This document shows positions 1 to 5,009 of a stretch of DNA of 15,530 nt, piece by piece (the stretch's first letter is position 1; the number at the start of each line of letters is the position of its first letter). Under the pieces are notes generated by a model. It saw only the letters and a list, made by a program, of their open reading frames with translations, ran no database searches and had not been told where the DNA came from. Where the stretch lies: assembly GCA_015491145.1 (NCBI GenBank), contig WFWM01000006.1, forward strand, positions 1-15,530, in the 5' to 3' direction. Both the position numbers and the translations under genes were made by a program. This stretch comes from Patescibacteria group bacterium. GTDB lineage: Bacteria; Patescibacteriota; Minisyncoccia; Phycocordibacterales; UBA12088.

Positions 1-509
1 GGATCGAGGTTGCCGGTTGGCTCATCGGCAATGAGCACCTCCGGCTGGTTCACGAGCGCCCGAGCGATGGCGACCCGCTGCTTCTCACCGCCCGAGAGCT
101 CGTGGGGAAAGTGCCACATCTTGTCGGCAAGATCGACGAGATCGAGCACGTACGGGACATCTTCCGCTATCTCCTCATCGCTCCTCCCTGCCGCTTCCAT
201 GGCAAACGCAATGTTTTCGTAGGCTGTCTTGTGGGGAAGAAGGCGAAAGTCCTGAAACACGATACCAATTTTCCGTCGATACTCTGTGAGGTGACGCGGC
301 GGAATTTGATGGATATTCACCGAATGAAAGTACACCTGTCCCTCTGTGGGATACTCTTCCGCAAGGAGTAGCTTCAGCAGCGTCGATTTTCCAGCGCCAG
401 AATGGCCGACGATCGAGACGAACTCACCCCGCTCCACCGCAAGCGTGACCTCGCGAAGCGCGACAGAGTACTCGTTATACACCTTGGAAACGCGATCGAA
501 GTAAATCAC
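1..509 (-). CDS. ftsE: Cell-division ABC transporter ATPase FtsE (partial, C-terminus off window)
   Basis: FtsE is the ATPase of the FtsEX complex, which sits at the inner face of the membrane at the division site and controls peptidoglycan hydrolases. Visible in order: Walker [10 protein letters not shown] at residues 35-43, the Q-loop FQDFRLLP near residue 87, the ABC signature LSGGE near 139, and Walker B with D-loop ([11 protein letters not shown]) at the window edge. About 169 residues are present; the last 50 or so are missing. The FQDFRLL stretch and the prfB neighbour favour FtsE over other ABC ATPases, and ftsX is expected next, outside the window. I chose GTG at 509 because a GAGAGGTGAGG ribosome binding site lies 9 nt upstream; an in-frame GTG at 524 is less well placed. 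An extended -10 promoter lies in the 88-bp gap after prfB. Confidence 0.93.
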   Translation of the reverse strand, partial: MIYFDRVSKVYNEYSVALREVTLAVERGEFVSIVGHSGAGKSTLLKLLLAEEYPTEGQVYFHSVNIHQIPPRHLTEYRRKIGIVFQDFRLLPHKTAYENIAFAMEAAGRSDEEIAEDVPYVLDLVDLADKMWHFPHELSGGEKQRVAIARALVNQPEVLIADEPTGNLD

Positions 510-518
510 ACGCTTTTG

Positions 519-526
519 CCTCACCT
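519..526 (-). promoter_or_regulatory. Ribosome binding site of ftsE
   Basis: On the minus strand AGGTGAGG ends 9 nt before the GTG at 509. It is one of only two good Shine-Dalgarno sequences at near-normal spacing in the window (the other is pilA), and it decides the GTG start over the in-frame GTG at 524. Confidence 0.6.
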
Positions 527-542
527 CTCTGACACGGTAATG

Positions 543-551
543 AGTATACCA
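543..551 (-). promoter_or_regulatory. Extended -10 promoter upstream of ftsE
   Basis: The minus strand reads TGG-TATACT: an extended -10 with five of six matches to TATAAT. No convincing -35 lies 17 bp upstream. Predicted transcription start is near 536, giving a leader of about 27 nt that contains the ftsE ribosome binding site. It would let ftsE(X) be transcribed apart from prfB. Confidence 0.5.
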
Positions 552-597
552 CGCTGCTTTCCGACAGGAGCTCCGCAATCCCCATCCCCAAAGAGGG

Positions 598-1494
598 CTA
601 TTGTGCATTAGCTCCTTCTGCTTGAAGAAACCGGTCGAGCAATGCCCCTGAGAGCACACCTTCCACATCTCGCTCCTCCACGCCTGTCCGATGGTCCTTC
701 ACCAATTGGTATGGGTGGAGGATGTAGGATCGGATTTGGTTGCCCCACGCTATTTGCCCCACAGAAGGGGTGAGCTCAGCGATCGTCTCCTTACGCTCCT
801 CCTCAAGTTTCTGGAGCAGCTTCGCCTCGAGGAGCTGGAGTGCAATCTCCCTGTTCGCATGCTGCGTGCGCTCGCTGTCGACATGCACCGTGATACCAGT
901 TGGTTTGTGGGTGAGTCGAACCGCGGTCTCCCGCTTGTTCACATTCTGGCCGCCGGGTCCTCCCGAACGAGCGAATGACCACTCTAAATCGGCCTCCGAC
1001 AGCTCCAAAGACCGAATGTGCGGAATATGGGGGAGCACCTCAACCAGGACAAAAGAGGTATGGCGCTTCTGGTTTGCGTTGAACGGCGAGATACGTACAA
1101 GCCGATGCACTCCGTGCTCGCTCCGCAACTGCCCATACGCCCCCCGACCTTCGACGAGAAATGTCGCGTTGCGGTACCCTCCATGGTCGTTCCTGTGCTC
1201 GTGGAGCGGCCGAAATCCAAAGCCACGCAGCTGCGCCCACCGGCGGTACATCTCCACGAGCATCGCCGCGAAATCTTCCGCATCGAGCCCTCCCGCTCCT
1301 GCAACGAAAGAGAGCACCGCACTCGCGTTGGTCACGCTACCGCCCTGCTCCAGCGCCTCCTTCAGCTGCTGGTACTCTTGCACCACTCGCTGCGCCACTT
1401 CTTTCTCTCGCCAGAAATCGGGATGCTGCATTTGTGCCTCAAGGTCTGCGAGTCGGGCCTTGAGGCGCTCAGGATCTTCTCTCAGCGACATCAT
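598..1494 (-). CDS. prfB: Peptide chain release factor 2 (RF2), short N-terminal form
   Basis: RF2 reads UAA and UGA stop codons and triggers peptide release. The stop-recognition motif SPF is at residues 136-138 and the catalytic GGQ at 181-183, inside [12 protein letters not shown]. The protein is 298 residues against about 365 in E. coli; the loss is all upstream of SPF, in domain 1. Its start aligns just past the place (about codon 26) where many prfB genes carry the programmed +1 frameshift, and no frameshift is needed here. I chose ATG 1494 (ATG 1491 is adjacent) because anything further upstream would lie inside tRNA-Thr, whose last base is at 1496. No Shine-Dalgarno sequence is possible outside the tRNA. 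ATG 1431, with GAGG upstream, is a weaker alternative start. The gene is probably co-transcribed with the tRNA and followed by ftsE. Confidence 0.95.
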   Translation of the reverse strand: MMSLREDPERLKARLADLEAQMQHPDFWREKEVAQRVVQEYQQLKEALEQGGSVTNASAVLSFVAGAGGLDAEDFAAMLVEMYRRWAQLRGFGFRPLHEHRNDHGGYRNATFLVEGRGAYGQLRSEHGVHRLVRISPFNANQKRHTSFVLVEVLPHIPHIRSLELSEADLEWSFARSGGPGGQNVNKRETAVRLTHKPTGITVHVDSERTQHANREIALQLLEAKLLQKLEEERKETIAELTPSVGQIAWGNQIRSYILHPYQLVKDHRTGVEERDVEGVLSGALLDRFLQAEGANAQ

Positions 1495-1495
1495 G

Positions 1496-1568
1496 AGCCA
1501 GCGGCCGGACTCGAACCGGCGACCCATCGCTTACGAAGCGATTGCTCTACCAACTGAGCTACGCTGGC
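1496..1568 (-). tRNA. trnT: tRNA-Thr (anticodon CGT)
   Basis: A full cloverleaf of 73 nt: acceptor GCCAGCG/CGCTGGC, D-arm GCTC/GAGC, anticodon loop TTCGTAA (CGT, reads ACG), T-loop TTCGAGT. The discriminator is T and CCA is not encoded (the next bases are CA). The prfB ATG begins one base after the discriminator, so 3' trimming of the tRNA would leave prfB almost leaderless. Confidence 0.96.
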
Positions 1569-1577
1569 TCCCGCTCT

Positions 1578-1606
1578 ACTATACCGCACTCTCCGTTGCG
1601 CTGCAA
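1578..1606 (-). promoter_or_regulatory. Promoter of tRNA-Thr(CGT)-prfB
   Basis: The minus strand has -35 TTGCAG (1601-1606), a 17-bp spacer and -10 TATAGT (1578-1583, five of six matches). The -10 ends 9 bp before the tRNA, so the primary transcript should carry only a few 5' leader bases. It probably also drives prfB. Confidence 0.72.
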
Positions 1607-1618
1607 AATACTCTCCTG

Positions 1619-1691
1619 AGCCGCCGCCCGGGATTGAACCGGGGACCTCATCCTTACCATGGATGCGCTCTACCAACTGAGCTACGGCGGC
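1619..1691 (-). tRNA. trnT: tRNA-Thr (anticodon GGT)
   Basis: A 73-nt cloverleaf: acceptor GCCGCCG/CGGCGGC, anticodon stem CATCC/GGATG with loop ATGGTAA (GGT, reads ACC/ACT), T-loop TTCAATC. The discriminator is T as in the neighbouring tRNA-Thr, and CCA is not encoded. The two Thr isoacceptors lie 50 bp apart, each with its own promoter. Confidence 0.96.
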
Positions 1692-1700
1692 GACTCTTCC

Positions 1701-1729
1701 ACTCTACCGCACCACCCTCTCCCATTCAA
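1701..1729 (-). promoter_or_regulatory. Promoter of tRNA-Thr(GGT)
   Basis: The minus strand has -35 TTGAAT (1724-1729), a 17-bp spacer and -10 TAGAGT (1701-1706), ending 9 bp before the tRNA. Each box matches the sigma-70 consensus at four of six positions, and the geometry is the same as at the other tRNA promoters here. Confidence 0.6.
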
Positions 1730-1745
1730 GTAGAAAACCGCCACG

Positions 1746-2234
1746 CTACTGCCTGCAGAGCACCAATACCCGATCGTCGGGGGTATCGAACTGCTGATCC
1801 GGCCCTGCGGCAACCACTGCCCGCACCCACGCTTCAACGCCGCAACCACGAATGGAGGGGAGACAGGCGTAGTCGGGGTCGAAACGCAGCGGCGTCCCCC
1901 ACGGGTCGTTGGGAACGCGGGAGAGGTACGGCCCCTGCCAATTCGAAAAGGCGCCGTCGCTACACAAGAGTCCTGCCTCACATCGATCGAGTGAGATTTC
2001 TGGATCCGCAAGGCAGGGAGTGGGAGGAAGGTGGCCCGGCAGCTGGCCGGTATCCCGCACGAGCTGTTGGAGCGCCTGCTCTACTGCGGCAAACAACGTG
2101 GCGAGCGCCTGTTCCCGCTGCTGCGAGCGCACAGCACTCCCAACCCACCACAAAGCGCTTCCCACAATGAGCACCACCCCCACTATAATGAGGGTGCGGA
2201 AGAGACGTTCCTGAGCTCGGGCAGAGAGAACCAT
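1746..2234 (-). CDS. Orphan GspG-like pseudopilin with one N-terminal membrane segment
   Basis: A secreted or membrane-anchored protein of 162 residues. A hydrophobic helix (about residues 12-37) is followed by an amphipathic stretch rich in Q, A and L, then a GspG-like C-terminal domain: GPYLSRVPNDPWGTPLRF, and near the end AGPDQQFDTPDD, which resembles the calcium-site region of type II secretion protein G and related minor pilins. The usual prepilin leader (G/A before FTLIE) is absent, so PilD processing is doubtful. Six cysteines could form disulfides outside the cell. I chose ATG 2234 because the membrane helix follows soon after and a -10-like element lies 6 bp upstream; an in-frame ATG at 2285 would add 17 unlikely residues. 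The gene is divergent from the ZIP transporter and 8 kb from the pilus cluster, so it may serve another assembly. Confidence 0.7.
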   Translation of the reverse strand: MVLSARAQERLFRTLIIVGVVLIVGSALWWVGSAVRSQQREQALATLFAAVEQALQQLVRDTGQLPGHLPPTPCLADPEISLDRCEAGLLCSDGAFSNWQGPYLSRVPNDPWGTPLRFDPDYACLPSIRGCGVEAWVRAVVAAGPDQQFDTPDDRVLVLCRQ

Positions 2235-2240
2235 ATCCCC

Positions 2241-2249
2241 ATTGTGGCA
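2241..2249 (-). promoter_or_regulatory. Possible leaderless promoter of the orphan pseudopilin
   Basis: The minus strand reads TGC-CACAAT, an extended -10, ending 6 bp before the ATG at 2234. Transcription would start at or next to the ATG. No good -35 is present. Its -35 position (about 2264-2269) overlaps that of the divergent ZIP promoter. Confidence 0.35.
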
Positions 2250-2261
2250 CAGCCCCGGCGC

Positions 2262-2290
2262 TTGCGCACCGCCCCGCTCCGGCATACGCT
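2262..2290 (+). promoter_or_regulatory. Possible leaderless promoter of the ZIP transporter gene
   Basis: -35 TTGCGC (2262-2267), 17-bp spacer, -10 TACGCT (2285-2290), then 6 bp to the ATG at 2297. The hexamers are weak (three of six each), but the -10 is identical to that of the initiator tRNA promoter. The predicted transcription start falls on the ATG. Confidence 0.4.
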
Positions 2291-2296
2291 ACCGGT

Positions 2297-3043
2297 ATGG
2301 GGTCTCTCCTCCTCGCCGGGGCGCTCGCCGCTTCCCTCTCCCTCATCGGCATCCTTCTCAGTATTCGCGCGCTTCGTCGGTCCATCCACCGGTGGCTCCA
2401 TTTTCTCCCCTCAGCAGCCGGTGGGGTTTTCTCCATCGTTACCTTTTCGCTCCTCGAGGAAGCATCCCACTTCCTCAACCCTCTCACCATCGGAGGTGCG
2501 GCAATCGGCGGCTTTCTCGTTGCAGGCGCTATCGGTCTCATTGCCCCAGAAAAGAGCGAATGCCATGGTCCCTCCTGCAAGACACGCCTTCCTGCCCGTG
2601 CACGACGCATTCTCCTTGCCGACAGTCTCCACAATGCAACTGACGGCATTGCTCTTGCTAGCGCCTTTGCTGCTTCCCAATCGCTCGGATGGGGTGTGGC
2701 AATTGGCGTCATGTTCCACGAGGCTGTTCAAGAACTCTCCGAGTTTTTCGTCTACCTTGAGGCAGGGCTACCGATTCGCCGAGCGTTGCGCTACAACTTC
2801 CTCTCCTCCCTCACCATCTTTGGTGGCATCGCGCTCGGCCTCAGCGCGATAGAGTTCAACGCAATATTTAGCGCGCTCCTCGCTGCCGCTTCTGCAGGGA
2901 CATTTGCCTATGTGGTTGTGCGCGACATTCTCCCCCACACCTTCCACCACGCCGATTGGCGCGACCTCCTTGCCCATCTGATCGCTGCTGCGCTTGGTAT
3001 GGGGAGCATGCTTCTCATTTCTGCCCTCTTTTCCCACGCGTAA
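2297..3043 (+). CDS. ZIP-family divalent metal transporter
   Basis: A 248-residue membrane protein with about seven to eight hydrophobic segments, expected to move Zn2+ or a similar divalent metal towards the cytoplasm. The metal-site motifs of the fourth and fifth ZIP helices are present: HNATDGIALASAF (His112, Asn113, Asp116) and FHEAVQELSEF (His141, Glu142, Glu146). The HNxTDG form recalls the LIV-1 branch of the family more than the usual bacterial HNxPEG. The loop before the fourth helix carries ECHGPSC (Cys89, His90, Cys94), a short possible metal-binding stretch. ATG 2297 is the first start, and the N-terminus is immediately hydrophobic. It is alone on the plus strand apart from tRNA-Asp; the -35 of that tRNA lies 6 bp past its stop codon. 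Confidence 0.9.
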   Translation: MGSLLLAGALAASLSLIGILLSIRALRRSIHRWLHFLPSAAGGVFSIVTFSLLEEASHFLNPLTIGGAAIGGFLVAGAIGLIAPEKSECHGPSCKTRLPARARRILLADSLHNATDGIALASAFAASQSLGWGVAIGVMFHEAVQELSEFFVYLEAGLPIRRALRYNFLSSLTIFGGIALGLSAIEFNAIFSALLAAASAGTFAYVVVRDILPHTFHHADWRDLLAHLIAAALGMGSMLLISALFSHA

Positions 3044-3049
3044 ACCACC

Positions 3050-3078
3050 ATGACAAAAATAGTGCGGTATGATATGCT
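3050..3078 (+). promoter_or_regulatory. Promoter of tRNA-Asp
   Basis: -35 ATGACA (3050-3055, five of six), 17-bp spacer, -10 TATGCT (3073-3078) preceded by TGA, an extended -10. It ends 10 bp before the tRNA. This is the best-matching promoter in the window and begins just after the ZIP stop codon. Confidence 0.72.
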
Positions 3079-3088
3079 GCCTGCCGGA

Positions 3089-3162
3089 GCGAGCGTAGCT
3101 CAACTGGTGAGAGCACCCGCCTGTCACGCGGGAGGTTGCGGGTTCAAGTCCCGTCGCTCGCG
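3089..3162 (+). tRNA. trnD: tRNA-Asp (anticodon GTC)
   Basis: A 74-nt cloverleaf: acceptor GCGAGCG/CGCTCGC, anticodon stem CCCGC/GCGGG with loop CTGTCAC (GTC, reads GAC/GAT), T-loop TTCAAGT. The discriminator is G, as expected for Asp. CCA is not encoded (the next bases are CCC). It converges on the repeat-protein gene, whose stop is 28 bp downstream; no hairpin terminator is visible between them. Confidence 0.96.
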
Positions 3163-3190
3163 CCCAAGAAGCCGCTTCCGACCGTGTTCC

Positions 3191-4711
3191 TTACACGAGC
3201 TCTGTCAACTCTTCAAAGGGAGCAAAAGGGTGCTTGAGAAGGCACTCCCGGACAAACATCCGCTTCCGCTGAGGGTTATCCTCCAAGAGGCGTCGCTCCA
3301 TTTCGCAATACCAACGAACAAACGCCTCCGCCCGCCTGGGGTAGCGGAGCGCGGCAATTTTGAGAATTTTGAGAGAAACTTTTCTTCCATAGCGAGCTTG
3401 GAGGTGCTTTAGACGTTCCACATACTGAGCGAGAAAGTGTGCCGGATCCTTCGTATGCCTCATCGCCGCCCATTTGATGACGAATGGATCGACAAGCGGG
3501 TGGTCTCCATACTCTTCGCTCAACCTCGCTACCGATTGGAGAAACCGTTCAACAGCCTTCCTCGGATGGCGAGGGTGGTTGAGCACAAGACTTCGCAGGA
3601 AAGCATCACCCAGCCGACTCCCATAGAGGTGACGCATTTCTTTGACTTGCTGATCGTACCGTCGCGCAAAAGCGAGGTAATTTCGTGTGCGCCTCAGAGC
3701 TATTTTATGAATCGTATGGGGAGTGAAATGAGGAAAGTGTGATCGTATTGCCTCCAGCCGCTTCAGGTAATCTTCTATAAAACCCTCCGGGTTCCTCATG
3801 CTACTCAATGAAGCGCACTTAATGACCCCCTCCGGAAGTATGTGGCCGTATTTCCTGCGCAACCGCTTCATGTTGTGGAGGAAGGAGTTAATAAATTTTC
3901 TCGGCTGCTTGGGAGAGGCACGGAGCGCCGATTCTATCACGTGATTAGTTACCAACGGAATACCTTGATACGCTCTTATCAACTCTTTGCGCTGTTGGAG
4001 AAAGTGGTGTAGGAACGCTTCGGCTTTCCTAGGATAATGCTCCGCCGCATAGCGGATCGTACCATCCGGCACATCGGGAAATATTCGCTTGAGCGCCTCG
4101 ACACGATGCAGGTAGTCCTTGATATGGCCCTCCGGATTCCTCGGGCGTAGCACGAGGGCTTCCGTAACCACGGAAGGAGGAATGTCTCGATAGCAGGCTC
4201 TCAGCCGTTCAAGTTCGTGCGGGTCAATCCAGTGCGACCAAGTGGAAAAGGCGAGAGTCTGCCTGAGAGTGTTTCTGCGCCGCATTGCGTTACGCACTGC
4301 ACGAAAGAAATCAAACATTGTTTGCTGAAAAATAGCAGCAAGCTTCTCGTCATCACGGAGGATCTCCTCCAACGGAATATTGCAGACACGAGCTGTGAGT
4401 TTGATCCGTCCCTCAAAAGCCGTTCTCAATCCTTTGAGAAACGAGCGGCTTGCAACCTGAGCAGATACCCCATAGTGTTGCGCGACCCTTTCCAACTCTC
4501 GCTGCAGCCATTGTTGATTGTCTCGAATGGCATCACGGAGAATTCCTTGGACCTTTTCCTTCATCTCCTGCTCGAGGGGTGCCTTGAGCCTCCCCCGGAT
4601 GTCGATTTGCTGCTCCCGCGCTCGCCGCTTGATTTCCCTTCCTTCCCGTATAACATCGCGCAGCGACCGGCTTCCTCCCTCCATCCTCGTTACCTTACCA
4701 CAAGGAAGCAT
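3191..4711 (-). CDS. Basic nine-repeat helical protein of unknown family
   Basis: A 506-residue, Arg/Lys/His-rich, apparently soluble protein that I do not recognise. Residues 15-75 are charged and probably helical, possibly coiled coil. Residues 75-165 form a second helical region (FFRAVRNAMRRRNTLRQTL). From residue 168 to the end there are nine tandem units of 35-40 residues with the pattern E/K-x-L-x3-Y/F-G/P, V-I-x2-A, then R-x-P-x2-F-I-x3-Y-L-x-R. This looks like an alpha-helical solenoid, with a passing likeness to mTERF or other short helical nucleic-acid-binding repeats; that is only a resemblance. No signal peptide or membrane segment is seen. ATG 4684 (residue 10, AAGG 8 nt upstream) is an alternative start. 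The ATG lies 20 bp after tRNA-Met, so co-transcription with it is likely. Sampled stretches are about 42-55% G+C, lower than the neighbours, and the gene lies between two tRNA genes, which may point to acquisition. Confidence 0.8.
   Translation of the reverse strand: MLPCGKVTRMEGGSRSLRDVIREGREIKRRAREQQIDIRGRLKAPLEQEMKEKVQGILRDAIRDNQQWLQRELERVAQHYGVSAQVASRSFLKGLRTAFEGRIKLTARVCNIPLEEILRDDEKLAAIFQQTMFDFFRAVRNAMRRRNTLRQTLAFSTWSHWIDPHELERLRACYRDIPPSVVTEALVLRPRNPEGHIKDYLHRVEALKRIFPDVPDGTIRYAAEHYPRKAEAFLHHFLQQRKELIRAYQGIPLVTNHVIESALRASPKQPRKFINSFLHNMKRLRRKYGHILPEGVIKCASLSSMRNPEGFIEDYLKRLEAIRSHFPHFTPHTIHKIALRRTRNYLAFARRYDQQVKEMRHLYGSRLGDAFLRSLVLNHPRHPRKAVERFLQSVARLSEEYGDHPLVDPFVIKWAAMRHTKDPAHFLAQYVERLKHLQARYGRKVSLKILKIAALRYPRRAEAFVRWYCEMERRLLEDNPQRKRMFVRECLLKHPFAPFEELTELV
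3194..4210 (-). repeat. Nine tandem 35-40-residue protein repeats within the coding sequence
   Basis: Units, by residue: 168-204, 205-241, 242-281, 282-319, 320-356, 357-394, 395-434, 435-471, 472-506 (last one degenerate). Units 1 and 4 share RNPEGxIxDYLxRxEAxxxxFP. Units 2 and 8 share YPRxAEAF, and unit 5 has the same 37-residue length. Units 3 and 6 share PRKxxxxFL. This gives a super-period of three units (about 113-115 residues). The DNA itself has diverged, so these are protein-level repeats. Confidence 0.78.
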
Positions 4712-4731
4712 TGCTCCGCGTTGTTTCCCTG

Positions 4732-4805
4732 TGCCGGCGGGAGGATTCGAACCTCCGACCTAGGGTTTATGAGTCCCTCGCTCTAACCAGCTGAGCTACG
4801 CCGGC
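4732..4805 (-). tRNA. trnM: tRNA-Met, elongator type (anticodon CAT)
   Basis: A 74-nt cloverleaf: acceptor GCCGGCG/CGCCGGC, D-loop with GG, anticodon loop CTCATAA, T-loop TTCGAAT, discriminator A, CCA not encoded. It lacks the initiator features seen in the next CAT tRNA. It could instead be tRNA-Ile2, whose CAT would be modified to lysidine; sequence alone does not settle this. The anticodon stem AGGGA/ACCCT has an A31-A39 mismatch next to the loop. Confidence 0.9.
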
Positions 4806-4815
4806 TCTTTTGGTG

Positions 4816-4844
4816 AGTGTAGCAAAACAGCGCCTAAGGCTCAA
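4816..4844 (-). promoter_or_regulatory. Promoter of tRNA-Met and probably the repeat-protein gene
   Basis: The minus strand has -35 TTGAGC (4839-4844), a 17-bp spacer and -10 TACACT (4816-4821) with TG one base upstream (extended -10). It ends 10 bp before the tRNA. The -35 touches the first base of the hairpin terminator that closes the upstream operon. No separate promoter for the repeat-protein gene was seen. Confidence 0.68.
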
Positions 4845-4888
4845 GAAACCAACCCGCCTGCGCTTGAAGCGCAGGCGGGTTGGTTTCT
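4844..4888 (-). terminator. Perfect 20-bp hairpin terminator after the initiator tRNA
   Basis: Left arm 4844-4863, loop 4864-4868 (TTGAA on the plus strand), right arm 4869-4888, with no mismatch. The 3' arm on the minus strand ends in GGTTTCT, so the U-rich part lies partly inside the stem. It sits 6 bp after tRNA-Fmet and directly before the tRNA-Met promoter, so it probably ends the long pilD-to-tRNA-Fmet transcription unit. Confidence 0.8.
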
Positions 4889-4894
4889 CCCTTG

Positions 4895-4965
4895 TTGCGG
4901 GGGCTGGAATTGCACCAGCGCCTCCAGGTTATGAGCCTGGCGAGGTACTACTCCTCCACCCCGCA
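4895..4965 (-). tRNA. trnfM: Initiator tRNA-fMet (anticodon CAT) with reduced D-loop and altered T-loop
   Basis: Initiator features: acceptor TGCGGGG/CCCCGCA as in E. coli tRNA-fMet apart from position 1, A11-T24 in the D-stem (GAGG/CCTC), anticodon loop CTCATAA, and anticodon stem CCAGG/CCTGG. The length is 71 nt. Departures from normal: the D-loop is only 7 nt (AGTAGTA, so one of G18/G19 is missing), the T-loop is TGCAATT with G where T55 (pseudouridine) should be, and the variable loop is 4 nt. Position 1-72 is T-A rather than the C-A mismatch, and the three G-C pairs are A-T, G-C, G-C. The discriminator is A and CCA is not encoded. Confidence 0.9.
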
Positions 4966-4975
4966 GGTGATTGCC

Positions 4976-5004
4976 AGCGTACCACACCCTCCGTCCACTT
5001 GCAA
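4976..5004 (-). promoter_or_regulatory. Promoter of the initiator tRNA
   Basis: The minus strand has -35 TTGCAA (4999-5004), a 17-bp spacer and -10 TACGCT (4976-4981) preceded by TGG, an extended -10. It ends 10 bp before the tRNA, as at the other tRNA promoters. It lies just after the upstream gene's stop codon, so the tRNA can be made independently of the operon as well as by read-through. Confidence 0.62.
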
Positions 5005-5009
5005 GGGGC

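Noticed and set aside
598-1527. Programmed +1 frameshift in prfB
   Set aside because: The frame is continuous from 1494 to the stop, and there is no CTT-TGA-C type slip site; an extension to 1527 would translate tRNA sequence.
740-2170. Long plus-strand open frame of 476 codons crossing prfB and both tRNA-Thr genes
   Set aside because: It runs opposite prfB (intact SPF and GGQ) and through two tRNA genes; its translation is Ser/Arg/Pro-rich with no recognisable domain, so it is a shadow frame.
1978-2712. Minus-strand frame of 244 codons opposite the ZIP gene
   Set aside because: It overlaps the ZIP transporter, whose helices and HNxTDG/HE motifs are clear, and its translation is Arg/Ala-rich without family features.
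3050-3412. Plus-strand frame beginning ATGACAAAAATAG-like and reading through tRNA-Asp
   Set aside because: The frame crosses the tRNA and runs into the antisense of the repeat-protein gene; its apparent start is the -35 element of the tRNA promoter.
3191-4711. Assignment of the repeat protein to mTERF, HEAT or pentatricopeptide families
   Set aside because: Unit length (35-40) and helical pattern are in range, but the conserved positions do not match any of these motifs well enough to name the family.
3089-4805. Integrative element inserted at a tRNA gene
   Set aside because: The repeat-protein gene is flanked by tRNA-Asp and tRNA-Met and is lower in G+C, but there is no integrase and I saw no direct repeat of a tRNA 3' end. 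Insertion is not supported beyond composition.
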